Shown one piece after another: positions 48,713 through 57,533 of a DNA stretch of 64,000 nt. Numbering within the stretch: the stretch's first letter is position 1; each line of letters opens with the position of its first letter. This DNA is from Palleniella muris (GTDB taxonomy: Bacteria; Bacteroidota; Bacteroidia; Bacteroidales; Bacteroidaceae): positions 1 through 64,000 of the forward strand of contig NZ_SRZC01000016.1 in NCBI RefSeq assembly GCF_004792655.1, in the 5' to 3' direction. A model generated the notes under the pieces. That model made no database searches, had not been told where the DNA came from, and saw only the letters and a program-made list of their open reading frames with translations. A program made the translations under genes and the position numbers.

Positions 48713-49708
48713 ATGAACCATCTCCGCTCCTTCAAGCTCCCCATCGCAATGATTATGGGCGTGCTTGCCTACTACCTCTTCCGTGCCCTTCCCCTCGACA
48801 CAGAGGGCGAAAGGATGCTCTACGCCACCATAACGCGACTGGTACAGCCGTCGCTAATCTTCGTCATGCTCTTCCTCTCCTTCCTCAGAGTAAGCCCCCA
48901 CGACCTCAAGCCCCACCGCTGGCACGGCATTCTCCTGCTCACACAAGGCGGAATCTTTGCACTCCTTTCCCTCGCCGCCTGTGCCTGCACCCTGCTGCCC
49001 ACTACCATTGCCGGGGAAGCAAAACTGCTCCTTGAGGGCGCGATGCTATGCTTCATCTGCCCCACAGCCACCGCCTCGGCAGTCATTGTGCGGAAACTCG
49101 GCGGCTCCATGTCAGGCATAGTGACCTACATCCTCCTCTGCAACCTTATGGTAAGCATCCTCGCACCCGCCTTCCTGCCACTCGTGGAACCGCACGCCGG
49201 CATGGACTTCTTCACCGAACTGTTCCTCATAATGGGACAAGTGTTCCCCCTGCTCCTATGCCCACTGCTCCTCGCTATCATCATAAGGCACTATTGCCAA
49301 AAGCTCTGCGCAAAGCTCCTCAGTGTGCCCGACCTCCCTTTCTACCTCTGGCTCATAGCCCTTCCACTCGCTATCACAGTGACCGTGCGCACCATATACA
49401 ACAGCCATATCGCCCTTTCCCTGCTCCTGTGGCTGTCCCTCGTCTCCCTTGTGGCATGCATAGTCCAGTTTGCTCTCGGTAGGATGATAGGCAGACGCTA
49501 TCCGCAACAAACCCATAACTCACAACCCATACCTCCGGAAGAGCGCAGCGCAATCACTGCAGGACAGGCCTTCGGGCAGAAGAACACCGTCTTTGTCATC
49601 TGGCTCGGCCTCATGTTCCTCAATCCCGTTACCTCCGTCGTAGGCGGATGCTACAGCATCTGGCACAACATCATCAACTCTTGGCAGCTCTATAAGGCAG
49701 GGAAATGA
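48713..49708 (+). CDS. Bile acid:sodium symporter (BASS) family-like transporter
   Basis: A 331-residue membrane protein with nine or ten hydrophobic helices. The CPTATASAVIVRKLGG crossover segment resembles the conserved BASS motif. The start MNHLRSFKLPIAMIMG is chosen because the upstream frame is repeat DNA. Residues near 265-275 (QQTHNSQPIP) are encoded by sequence that looks like the CA-rich leader repeat found before many genes here, inserted in a cytoplasmic loop. The substrate is unknown; BASS members carry bile acids, pantothenate, keto acids or other organic anions. Confidence 0.75.
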   Translation: MNHLRSFKLPIAMIMGVLAYYLFRALPLDTEGERMLYATITRLVQPSLIFVMLFLSFLRVSPHDLKPHRWHGILLLTQGGIFALLSLAACACTLLPTTIAGEAKLLLEGAMLCFICPTATASAVIVRKLGGSMSGIVTYILLCNLMVSILAPAFLPLVEPHAGMDFFTELFLIMGQVFPLLLCPLLLAIIIRHYCQKLCAKLLSVPDLPFYLWLIALPLAITVTVRTIYNSHIALSLLLWLSLVSLVACIVQFALGRMIGRRYPQQTHNSQPIPPEERSAITAGQAFGQKNTVFVIWLGLMFLNPVTSVVGGCYSIWHNIINSWQLYKAGK

Positions 49709-49721
49709 CAGCAATCCGACA

Positions 49722-49782
49722 GGTCATCAACTTGCCAACTTGGCAGTTTGTCAAACAGAAAACTTGACAATTTGCCGGATTG
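49722..49782. repeat. 8-bp-type repeat tract behind the transporter gene
   Basis: CAACTTGCCAACTTGGCAGT, then AACTTGACAATTTGCC units, related to the TTGACAAG repeats at 7873. Arms with CAACTTGCCAA/TTGGCAG character give weak hairpins. Confidence 0.65.
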
Positions 49783-49828
49783 AAAAAACAACATTTTCCC
49801 CTTTCAATCCAAAAAAACATGGAAAATC

Positions 49829-49859
49829 ATTGACAATACAAAATATTTTATTAACTTTG
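49829..49859 (+). promoter_or_regulatory. Promoter of the sugar-acid operon
   Basis: TTG near 49830 and TAACTTTG at 49852-49859 followed by CAG, with the start codon at 49937. Confidence 0.7.
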
Positions 49860-49936
49860 CAGATACCTGAAACAAAAAGCTGAGACAATCGAAAAACAAA
49901 ACATAATCAAACAAACTAACAAAACTACAAGAAAAC

Positions 49937-50839
49937 ATGAACAGTAGCAAGTACAATGGTGTGGTTGTCCCTATGGTGACACCGGTGACCAAGAACGGAT
50001 TCCTGGACAAGGAAGCAGTGGAGAGAATCATCAAGTCGTTCGTCAAGGCAGGCGTAAGCCCGCTGCTCATGGGCACCACGGGAGAAGGAAACTCCGTGTC
50101 CACAATCGACGGACAGGCGTTCATCGAGACTGCCGTCAACGCCGCAGAAGGCAAGATAACAATCTATGCCGGACTGACCGGCAACTGCTTCATAGAGCAG
50201 CTCAAGCAGGCAGGATATTACAGTGCATCGGGCGCGGACGTCATCGTGGCGACACTGCCAAGCTATTACGCGCTTACTCCGGAGCAGATGGAGAACTACT
50301 ACACAAAGCTTGCGGACTCCATAAAAGGTCCGCTCATGCTCTACAACATTGCGGCGACGACACACATGTCCATCCCGGTCGATGTCATCGAACGCCTTTC
50401 CCACCACCCGAACATCGTGGGTCTGAAGGACTCAGAGCGCGACATGGAGCGCATGGAGAAGTGCATCGCCATCGCTCAGGGCAGGGACGATTTCGCTTAT
50501 TTCTGCGGATGGGCGGCACAGTCGGCACGCTCTCTGGAACTCGGCGGCAACGGTATTGTGCCTTCCACAGGCAACTTCGTGCCGGGAATGTTCAAGGAAC
50601 TTTATGACGCAGCCGTAACAGGCGACATGGAGACTGCCAACCGCCTGCAGGACGAGACAAACGAAATCGCCAAGATTTACCAGGCAGGACGCACCCTCGG
50701 ACAGTCGCTGACAGCACTGAAGGTCATGATGCAGACACGCGGGCTGTGCACCCCTGACATGCTCATGCCGCTCACACGCCTCTCCGAGGACGAGGAGAAG
50801 GCTGTCGCAGAGAAAGCCATGACAATCACCAACGAGTAA
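49937..50839 (+). CDS. DapA/NanA-superfamily aldolase (dihydrodipicolinate synthase-like)
   Basis: A 300-residue TIM-barrel Schiff-base lyase/synthase. The family motif GTTGEGNS (about 45-52), the catalytic Tyr (LYNIAAT) and the lysine in GLKDSE (about 163-168) are present. It begins an operon with a sodium symporter, an iron-type dehydrogenase, an esterase, a PdxA-like dehydrogenase and a sugar-acid kinase. Therefore a 2-keto-3-deoxy sugar acid or sialate-type substrate is more likely than lysine synthesis. The exact reaction is unknown. Confidence 0.85.
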   Translation: MNSSKYNGVVVPMVTPVTKNGFLDKEAVERIIKSFVKAGVSPLLMGTTGEGNSVSTIDGQAFIETAVNAAEGKITIYAGLTGNCFIEQLKQAGYYSASGADVIVATLPSYYALTPEQMENYYTKLADSIKGPLMLYNIAATTHMSIPVDVIERLSHHPNIVGLKDSERDMERMEKCIAIAQGRDDFAYFCGWAAQSARSLELGGNGIVPSTGNFVPGMFKELYDAAVTGDMETANRLQDETNEIAKIYQAGRTLGQSLTALKVMMQTRGLCTPDMLMPLTRLSEDEEKAVAEKAMTITNE

Positions 50840-50852
50840 AATTGGCGGAGTT

Positions 50853-52436
50853 ATGGCAGACATTCACTGGGTGGACTACGCCATCGTAGTCCTTTCTATC
50901 CTTCTTGCCATAGGCATGGGCGTGTTCTTCGCCCACAGGCAGAAGGACACTTCCACCTACTTCACAGGCTCCGGAAAGGTGCCTGTGTGGGCGGTAGGAA
51001 TGAGTATTTTCGCCACACTGATAAGCAGTGTGACGTTCCTCGCCTATCCGGGAGCGGCTTACGGCGGCAACTGGATACTCCTTGTGCAGGGACTTATGGT
51101 GCCCTGCATCTTGGTTTGCTGCATAGGAATCATTGTGCCTCTGTTCCGAAAGGTCATCCGACTCTCCACGTATGAGTACTTCGAGCGACGCTTCGGACCT
51201 TTGGCACGCTACTATTCCAGTGTGGCGTTCATCCTCACCCATTTCACGAAGATGGGCTCCGTCTTCTTCCTTGTCTCAATGGCGCTGGCGGCGTTCATGA
51301 ACATCGACATCTACATCATCATCGCCGTCCTCGGTGTGACGATAATCCTGCTCACTTTCCTCGGTGGCATGGAGGCGATAATCTGGATGGATGTGGTGCA
51401 GGGCGGACTGCTCATCGGCGGCGGACTCCTTTGCGTTGTCATGCTCCTCTTCCCTTACGGCACGGACATAACCTCCGGAGAGATACTCTCCACGGTATGG
51501 AATGCCACGACAAATGTCGGACCTTACGAGGTCAGCAAGATAGGTGTCGGGCCGTTTGAGTGGGACTTTGTCGAGACAACCTTCTGGGTGATGGTGTTCA
51601 ACGGCATCTTCTACGCCCTGCAGAAGTATGGCACAGACCAGACAATCGTGCAGCGTTACCTGACCGCAAAGAGCGACCACGAGGCGAAGAAGGCAGCCTT
51701 CATCGGCGTGTTCCTCTCCGTTCCCGTGTGGACGATGTTCATGTTCGTGGGCTCACTGCTCTTCGCCTACTATCAGCTTGCGCCGGATGCTGCCGTGGAA
51801 GGCATGAAACCGGATGCCGTCTTCCCGCATTTCATCTCCACACAGCTCCCTATGGGCGTGCGCGGAATAATCATTGCGGCAATCGCGGCGGCGGCAATCT
51901 CCTCGCTCGACTCCGACCTCAACTGCCTTTCGGCTATCGCCGTGCAGGACTATCTTGTGCGCTTCAAGCCGGATGTCAGTGACAGGACGAAACTCATCTT
52001 CGGCCGCTGGATAGTTGTCCTTGCAGGACTTGGCGCGATAGGTATCGCAATCCTCTATGTGCAGAGCAACGGTGGCGCGGTTCTTGAGACAATCTTCAGT
52101 TTCTATGCCATCTTCTCCGCCGGCATCGTGGGCATCTTCCTCCTCGGTCTGCTGAGCAAAAGGACAAACAAGCAAGGACTGTATGTCGGTCTTGCCGTCT
52201 GCATCCTGTTCACCGCTTATGCAATGCTCACCTCCCCGCAGAAGATGCCTGACGGCTCAAAGCAGGCGCTTCTCGACCTCGGCGCGTGGAACTACACCCA
52301 CTCCAAGTATATGCTCGGCGTCTACAGCCACATCATTGTCCTTGTCGTGGGCTATGTGGCGTCCTTCTTCTTCAAGGGCGAAAAGATTGACGAGGAGCTC
52401 ACTCTGTGGGGCTGGCTGAAGTCAAGGAAGAATTAA
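50853..52436 (+). CDS. Sodium:solute symporter (SSS family)
   Basis: A 527-residue inner-membrane carrier with about thirteen helices. The SSS core is recognisable in VPVWAVGMSIFATLISSVTF (helix 2 unwound region), PLFRKVIRLSTYEYFERRFG and AAISSLDSDLNCLSAIAVQD (sodium site region). It starts 13 bp after the aldolase gene, so the two are co-transcribed. It probably imports the sugar or sugar acid degraded by the operon. Sialic acid, uronate and glycoside carriers belong to the same family. Confidence 0.9.
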   Translation: MADIHWVDYAIVVLSILLAIGMGVFFAHRQKDTSTYFTGSGKVPVWAVGMSIFATLISSVTFLAYPGAAYGGNWILLVQGLMVPCILVCCIGIIVPLFRKVIRLSTYEYFERRFGPLARYYSSVAFILTHFTKMGSVFFLVSMALAAFMNIDIYIIIAVLGVTIILLTFLGGMEAIIWMDVVQGGLLIGGGLLCVVMLLFPYGTDITSGEILSTVWNATTNVGPYEVSKIGVGPFEWDFVETTFWVMVFNGIFYALQKYGTDQTIVQRYLTAKSDHEAKKAAFIGVFLSVPVWTMFMFVGSLLFAYYQLAPDAAVEGMKPDAVFPHFISTQLPMGVRGIIIAAIAAAAISSLDSDLNCLSAIAVQDYLVRFKPDVSDRTKLIFGRWIVVLAGLGAIGIAILYVQSNGGAVLETIFSFYAIFSAGIVGIFLLGLLSKRTNKQGLYVGLAVCILFTAYAMLTSPQKMPDGSKQALLDLGAWNYTHSKYMLGVYSHIIVLVVGYVASFFFKGEKIDEELTLWGWLKSRKN

Positions 52437-52463
52437 TTAATCAAGGTTGGAGATAGTGGTTCT

Positions 52464-52506
52464 GCATCATGATGCAACATGTTTAACCATGATAAATCAT
52501 GATGCT
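52464..52506. repeat. 10-bp repeat tract, tract 5
   Basis: Four CATGATGCAA/CATGATAAAT units, then a CA-rich leader (CCATCAACCCTTAATCC and more) before the alcohol dehydrogenase start. Confidence 0.8.
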
Positions 52507-52552
52507 GAACCATCAACCCTTAATCCTAAACCCACTAAATAAACAACAAACA

Positions 52553-53698
52553 ATGAACCCAATAGAACTTAAGCAGCCGCAGCGCATCGTCTTCGGCACC
52601 GGCTGCATGAACAAGATGTGCGAGGAATACCTCGCTTCCGGACTGAAAAACCTTTTCATTCTCACCGCTGACCCGATACTCCCGCTCATCTCACCGGTCA
52701 TCAAGCACCTCGAAGAGGGTGGGGTGAAGACCATGGTCGAGACAAAAATCCTCGGCGAACCTACCGTCAACGACTTCAAGCGCATACTCAAGGAGGCGCA
52801 GGAATTCGGTGCGGACTCCGTGATAGGCATCGGCGGCGGCTCTGTGATGGATGTTGCAAAACTTGTCGCTACATTCATGCACACCGAGCAGACCATCGAG
52901 GAATGCTACGGCATCGGTTTCGTCAAGCAGCGCGGAGTATGGTTTGCCTGCGCTCCTACGACAGCAGGCACAGGTTCGGAGGTGTCCCCTAACGCCATTC
53001 TCCTCGACGAGACGGACAACGGAAAGAAGGGCATAATCTCCAATTTCCTCCTTGCCGACGTCGCTTACCTTGACCCACAGCTCACCGCTACAGTGCCTCC
53101 GCGCATCACCGCCGAGACAGGTATGGACGCGCTGACCCACTGCATCGAGGTCTACACCAACAAGTTTGCCCACCCATGCGTGGACATGTACGCCCTGAAA
53201 GGCATAGAGCTTATTGCCAAGAACCTTGAGCGTGCCGTCAAGAACGGTAAGGACATGGAGGCCCGCGAGGCAATGCTCCTCGGTTCGATGTACGGCGGTC
53301 TCGGTCTCGGACCTGTCAATACGGCAGCTGTACACGCCCTAGCTTACCCTGTGGGCGGCATGTTCCATAAGAGCCACGGCCTCTCCAACTCCGTCCTTCT
53401 GCCTACGGTGATGAAGTTCAACATGGAGGCAAATGCCAAGAGATATGCCGACGTGGCTGTCGCTTGCGGATGTGAGCCGGGCGCGACTGACGAGGAGACT
53501 GCTCTCCGCGGCGTGGAGTTTGTGGCACAATTGTCAAAGAACTGTGGCATACCGCAGACTCTTGCCGAGATTGACATCCCACAGTCGGAGGTTCCGGCAA
53601 TGGCAGCGGCAGCAATGCTCCAGCAGCGTCTGCTGAAGAACAACCCTCGCCCTGTCACCGAAGAGGATTGCAAGGACATATATAACGCGCTTTATTAA
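52553..53698 (+). CDS. Iron-containing alcohol dehydrogenase family protein
   Basis: A 381-residue group III dehydrogenase. The nucleotide-binding GIGGGSVMDVAKLVATF is at about 96-112. Metal ligands are in the region of TGMDALTHCIEVYTNK and HALAYPVGGMFHKSHG. ATG 52553 gives the usual N-terminus. It probably reduces an aldehyde (for example glycolaldehyde or lactaldehyde from an aldolase step) or oxidises a polyol or hydroxy acid. The operon suggests sugar-acid breakdown; the substrate is not readable from sequence. Confidence 0.9.
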   Translation: MNPIELKQPQRIVFGTGCMNKMCEEYLASGLKNLFILTADPILPLISPVIKHLEEGGVKTMVETKILGEPTVNDFKRILKEAQEFGADSVIGIGGGSVMDVAKLVATFMHTEQTIEECYGIGFVKQRGVWFACAPTTAGTGSEVSPNAILLDETDNGKKGIISNFLLADVAYLDPQLTATVPPRITAETGMDALTHCIEVYTNKFAHPCVDMYALKGIELIAKNLERAVKNGKDMEAREAMLLGSMYGGLGLGPVNTAAVHALAYPVGGMFHKSHGLSNSVLLPTVMKFNMEANAKRYADVAVACGCEPGATDEETALRGVEFVAQLSKNCGIPQTLAEIDIPQSEVPAMAAAAMLQQRLLKNNPRPVTEEDCKDIYNALY

Positions 53699-53711
53699 TA
53701 ATTAGGGGGGA

Positions 53712-53762
53712 TCATGGTCATCATGATATCACATGATGTAACATGATGCATCATGATGACCA
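53712..53762. repeat. 10-bp repeat tract, tract 6
   Basis: CATGGTCATCATGATATCACATGATG-like units. GGTCATCATGAT and ATCATGATGACC are complementary, so the tract folds on itself. The leader CTCCAACCCACAACCA directly precedes the next ATG. Confidence 0.85.
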
Positions 53763-53786
53763 TGCCCCCTCTCCAACCCACAACCA

Positions 53787-55193
53787 ATGAAACACGGACT
53801 CACTGCCTGCCTGCTCGCCTTCGCTGCCGTCCTTTCGGCACAGGCGCAGACAGCACGCAAACTGACATTACCTTTGTCAGACGACGGAAAGGCGGAGATG
53901 ACTGTCTACCTTCCTGAGCACCCGCGGTCGTCAGGAATGGCGATTGTCGACTGCCCGGGTGGCGGCTATTCCCACCTTTCCATGGAGAATGAGGGACATA
54001 ACTGGGCACCGTTCTTCAACGAGAACGGTGTCGCCTACTGTGTCCTGCAGTACAGAATGCCTAAGGGCGACCGCTCGGTTCCTCTCACTGACGCCTACAA
54101 GGCGATGCAGACCGTGAGGGACAGCGCCACGGTATGGCACATCAACCCTGCCGCAGTGGGCATCATGGGATTCTCCGCCGGCGGACATCTCGCCTCCTCT
54201 GTCTCCACCCATGCCCCTATGGCAGTGCGTCCGGACTTCTCCATACTGTTCTATCCGGTCATCTCCATGGACCAAAAAGTCACTCACAAAGGCTCTTGTG
54301 TCAATTTCCTTGGCGACGGACTCAATGATGAGCAGCTCATAAAGGAATGGAGCAGCCACCGTGCCGTGCGCCGCCATCTCACTCCGCCTGCCATCATCCT
54401 GCTTGCCAGTGACGACCGTGCCGTGCCTCCGGTGACAAACGGCATAGCGTATTATTCCGCCATGCGCAACGCCGGAAACGACTGCTCGCTCTTCGCATGG
54501 CCGTCGGGAGGTCACGGATTCGGCTTCCGCACGACCTTCGCTTACCACGAACAGATGAAGGTGGAGCTGCTCCGCTGGCTCGACACTCTCCGTCTTCCGC
54601 AGCAGGGAGCGAAGAAGATTGCCTGTGTGGGCAACTCCATCACTGACGGCATGGGCATTGACATGGCGGGCAGGAACGGCTATCCTGCCGTCCTCGGCAA
54701 GCTCGCCGGAGAAGGCTATGTGGTAAAAAACTTCGGTGTCAGCTCACGCACGGCAATAGACAATGGAGACCTCCCTTACCGAAAGGAAAAGGCTTGGCGC
54801 GACTGTCTTGACTGGCAGCCGGACATTGTGGTGATAAAGCTCGGTACGAACGACACTAAGGAGCATAACCGCAATGGGCTTGAGAAGACTTATCCTGCCG
54901 CCGTGCAGAAGATGATTGATGAGCTTCGTGCACTGCCTTCCTCACCGCGCATCTTCCTTGCCTCGCCGATTCCTGCCTTCAAGTCTTCATGGACTATCAA
55001 TGATTCCATCATTTCCGCTGTTGAAGTCCCTGCCTTGAAGAAGCTGTCGAAGAAGAACAAGTGCGGATTCATCGACCTCCACACTCTCTTTGCACCACAT
55101 TCCAACCTCATGCAGAAGGACGGCATCCACCCGACTGATAAGGGGGCGGCAAAGATAGCGGAGATAGTTGCCGAGGCAGTGCTGAAGAATTAA
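53787..55193 (+). CDS. Exported double esterase: alpha/beta-hydrolase plus SGNH/GDSL domain
   Basis: A 468-residue exported protein with two unrelated esterase folds. The signal peptide ends AQA-QTA. Residues about 25-270 are an acetylxylan-esterase-like alpha/beta hydrolase with oxyanion CPGGGYSHLS, nucleophile elbow GFSAGGHLAS, acid in ASDDRAVP and His in GGHGFG. Residues about 275-468 are an SGNH hydrolase with blocks ACVGNSITDG, GVSSRT, KLGTNDTKEH and DGIHPTDKG. Such fusions deacetylate plant glycans. Here it could release acetyl or similar groups from the substrate of the operon; that link is inferred. Confidence 0.9.
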   Translation: MKHGLTACLLAFAAVLSAQAQTARKLTLPLSDDGKAEMTVYLPEHPRSSGMAIVDCPGGGYSHLSMENEGHNWAPFFNENGVAYCVLQYRMPKGDRSVPLTDAYKAMQTVRDSATVWHINPAAVGIMGFSAGGHLASSVSTHAPMAVRPDFSILFYPVISMDQKVTHKGSCVNFLGDGLNDEQLIKEWSSHRAVRRHLTPPAIILLASDDRAVPPVTNGIAYYSAMRNAGNDCSLFAWPSGGHGFGFRTTFAYHEQMKVELLRWLDTLRLPQQGAKKIACVGNSITDGMGIDMAGRNGYPAVLGKLAGEGYVVKNFGVSSRTAIDNGDLPYRKEKAWRDCLDWQPDIVVIKLGTNDTKEHNRNGLEKTYPAAVQKMIDELRALPSSPRIFLASPIPAFKSSWTINDSIISAVEVPALKKLSKKNKCGFIDLHTLFAPHSNLMQKDGIHPTDKGAAKIAEIVAEAVLKN

Positions 55194-55240
55194 TAATGAT
55201 GCGACATGATACAACATGATGACTCATGATTCATCATGTC
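55193..55240. repeat. 10-bp repeat tract, tract 7
   Basis: CATGATACAACATGATGACTCATGATTCATCATG, five units, followed by an AACCACAACCACACC leader to the next ATG. The tract begins at the stop codon of the esterase gene. Confidence 0.85.
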
Positions 55241-55269
55241 AAATCCAACTAAAAAACCACAACCACACC

Positions 55270-56313
55270 ATGAAACCAATATTAGCAATAACCATGGGCG
55301 ACCCTGCCGGCATAGGACCTGAAATCTGCGTCCGCTCCCTCGCCCGCAAAGAGACATATTCCCTCTGTAAGCCACTCGTCGTAGGCGATGCGAAGATTAT
55401 CAGCCTCGCCATCGACCTCCTGAAACTCGACCAACCGCTCTCCGTGAACGCCATTGCCGACGTCAAGGAAGCCAAGTTCGAGCATGGCACAATCGACGTT
55501 TACGACCTCGACCTCATAGACCTTGACACATTCAAGTTCGGCGAAGTGCAGGTGCAGTGTGGCAATGCTGCCTTCCAATACGTGCGCAAAGCTATCGAAC
55601 TCGCCATGGCCGACGAGGTTGACGGCACATGCACAGCACCGCTTAACAAGGAGGCGATACACCTTGCAGGTCACAATTACGACGGGCACACAGAGATTTA
55701 CGCCACCTTCACCAACACGAAGAAGTATGCCATGCTCCTTGCCGACGGTCCTATGCGTGTGATTCATGTCTCCACACACGTATCGCTCCGCGAGGCTTGC
55801 GACCGTTGCAAGAAGGAGCGTATCATAGAGGTTTATGAACTTATTGACGACGCCTGCCGCCAGTTTGGCATCGACAATCCGCACATTGCCATAGCAGGAC
55901 TTAACCCACACTGCTCGGAGAACGGACTCTTCGGCTGGGAAGAGGCGAAGGAAATCATCCCTGCCGTGGAGGAACTCAAGGCGCGTGGCTTCAATGTTGA
56001 AGGTCCTGTGCCGCCGGACTCAGTGTTTGCGAAGGCAAAGAGCGGCAAATATGACGGTGTCGTGGCACAGTACCATGACCAGGGACACATACCTTTGAAG
56101 GTCGTTGGATTCAACTGGGACGCAGCGACAGGCAAGATGCTGCCACAGAAAGGTGTGAACATCACCCTCGGACTCCCTATCATTCGCGTGTCCGTCGACC
56201 ACGGCACAGCCTTTGATGTGGCAGGAAAAGGTGTCGCTGCCGAGGACGCTCTCATCTCTTCCATTGAGTATGCGACAAAGATGGCGATAACACGCCGCCA
56301 GAGACTTGCGTAA
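55270..56313 (+). CDS. PdxA-family dehydrogenase (PdxA2-like)
   Basis: A 347-residue NAD-dependent oxidative decarboxylase. The N-terminal AITMGDPAGIGPEI, the metal ligands in HNYDGHTE and QYHDQGHIPLKV, and the substrate loop are intact. PdxA oxidises 4-phosphohydroxythreonine in vitamin B6 synthesis. Its PdxA2 relatives act on 4-phospho-D-threonate or -erythronate, giving DHAP and CO2. The DUF1537 kinase just downstream favours the second role, although in Bacteroidetes a single PdxA may serve B6 synthesis. ATG 55270 follows a CA-rich leader. Confidence 0.88.
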   Translation: MKPILAITMGDPAGIGPEICVRSLARKETYSLCKPLVVGDAKIISLAIDLLKLDQPLSVNAIADVKEAKFEHGTIDVYDLDLIDLDTFKFGEVQVQCGNAAFQYVRKAIELAMADEVDGTCTAPLNKEAIHLAGHNYDGHTEIYATFTNTKKYAMLLADGPMRVIHVSTHVSLREACDRCKKERIIEVYELIDDACRQFGIDNPHIAIAGLNPHCSENGLFGWEEAKEIIPAVEELKARGFNVEGPVPPDSVFAKAKSGKYDGVVAQYHDQGHIPLKVVGFNWDAATGKMLPQKGVNITLGLPIIRVSVDHGTAFDVAGKGVAAEDALISSIEYATKMAITRRQRLA

Positions 56314-56321
56314 AGGGTTAT

Positions 56322-56424
56322 CATTATTGTCAGTTTTGGTCAATACTGTCAGTAATGACACTATTGACACTACTGGCAATAATGACAATAATGACAGACC
56401 TGACAATACAGACCAAACTGATCC
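56322..56424. repeat. 9-bp repeat tract, tract 10
   Basis: About eleven units (TGTCAGTTT, TGTCAGTAA, TGACACTAT, TGACACTAC, TGGCAATAA, TGACAATAA, TGACAGACC, TGACAATAC) between the PdxA-like gene and the kinase gene. An ATCCATAACCC leader then runs into the ATG. Confidence 0.9.
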
Positions 56425-56431
56425 ATAACCC

Positions 56432-57529
56432 ATGCTCTACGTTATTGCTGACGACATCACAGGCGCGGCGGAAATCGCCGGTATGGCTCACCGCTACGGC
56501 CTGAGCACAACTCTCACGACATCCGTACCTTCTTCCATAGAGGAAGGCACGGATGTCATTGTCTTTGCCACCGACGCACGCTCCGTCACCGCTGCCGAGG
56601 CTTATGCCATGACGGTAGAGGTCACCAAGGCGGTCATGGCTTTCCCGTGCACCGACGGTGACGAAAGGAAACTCATCTTCCGCAAGACAGACTCCGCCCT
56701 GCGCGGAAATGTCTGCGAGGAATTGCAGGCAATACTTGACAACAGCCCTTACAACCGTGCGCTTTACGTTCCAGCCAACCCCTCAAAAGGCCGCATAATA
56801 AAGGACGGAACATACTATGTCAACGGCACACCGATAGCGGAAACCGACTTCCGCTTTGACCCTGAGTTCCCTGCCGTGACAAGCAGCGTGGCGGAACGCT
56901 TCCCCGATTTGCCCTTCGCAAATGCCGAAAGCAAGACCGATATAGACCGCGCCGTAGCTTCCGCACTCACCGCCGGCGACACGCTCCTTGCCGGTGCGGC
57001 AGACTTGTTCTGCTCCCTTGTGGAGCAACTTTTCAACAAAGAGCCTCATGAACCTCTTGAGAAACCCTCCCCACTGTCCCTTTCCTCACCGATGATTGTC
57101 GTCCGCGGCTCCACACAGAGCAAGGCTCTCGACCTCGGAATGCCTGTCGAGACAATGCCGATGGACGTCTTCTATGAGCGCGCCGACGCATCCTCATGGA
57201 CAGAAGCCATACTGCCGCGCTACACAAAGGCAGGCAGTGCCGTACTCACCATAGGCGACAAGGAGGTCCGCCCAGGCAAGGATGCCGCCGTCTACTTGCG
57301 CCAGACAATGGCAGAAGTATGCTGCGCCATGCTCGATGCCGTCCTCCCTGCAGAACTTGTCATAGAAGGCGGTGCCACTGCCTTTGCCATACTCTCCCGC
57401 ACTCCTTGGCATACGTTCACCGTTACTGACGAAATCGCACCCGGTGTGGTGCGCATCAAGCCCCTCGATGCCGATATCCACATCACCATGAAGCCCGGCA
57501 GCTACGACTGGGGAAACTTATTCGCTTAA
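56432..57529 (+). CDS. DUF1537-family four-carbon acid sugar kinase
   Basis: A 365-residue kinase of the OtnK/DtnK/LtnK family. The N-terminal substrate domain begins YVIADDITGAAEIAGMAHRYG and has KTDSALRGNVCEEL. The C-terminal nucleotide domain has VVRGSTQSKA, EGGATAF and a terminal KPGSYDWGNLFA close to the family's KPGxFG. It is shorter than the usual 420 or so residues. With PdxA2 such kinases degrade D-threonate or D-erythronate through the 4-phosphate to DHAP, and that pairing is seen here. Substrate stereochemistry is not predictable. Confidence 0.87.
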   Translation: MLYVIADDITGAAEIAGMAHRYGLSTTLTTSVPSSIEEGTDVIVFATDARSVTAAEAYAMTVEVTKAVMAFPCTDGDERKLIFRKTDSALRGNVCEELQAILDNSPYNRALYVPANPSKGRIIKDGTYYVNGTPIAETDFRFDPEFPAVTSSVAERFPDLPFANAESKTDIDRAVASALTAGDTLLAGAADLFCSLVEQLFNKEPHEPLEKPSPLSLSSPMIVVRGSTQSKALDLGMPVETMPMDVFYERADASSWTEAILPRYTKAGSAVLTIGDKEVRPGKDAAVYLRQTMAEVCCAMLDAVLPAELVIEGGATAFAILSRTPWHTFTVTDEIAPGVVRIKPLDADIHITMKPGSYDWGNLFA

Positions 57530-57533
57530 TAGG

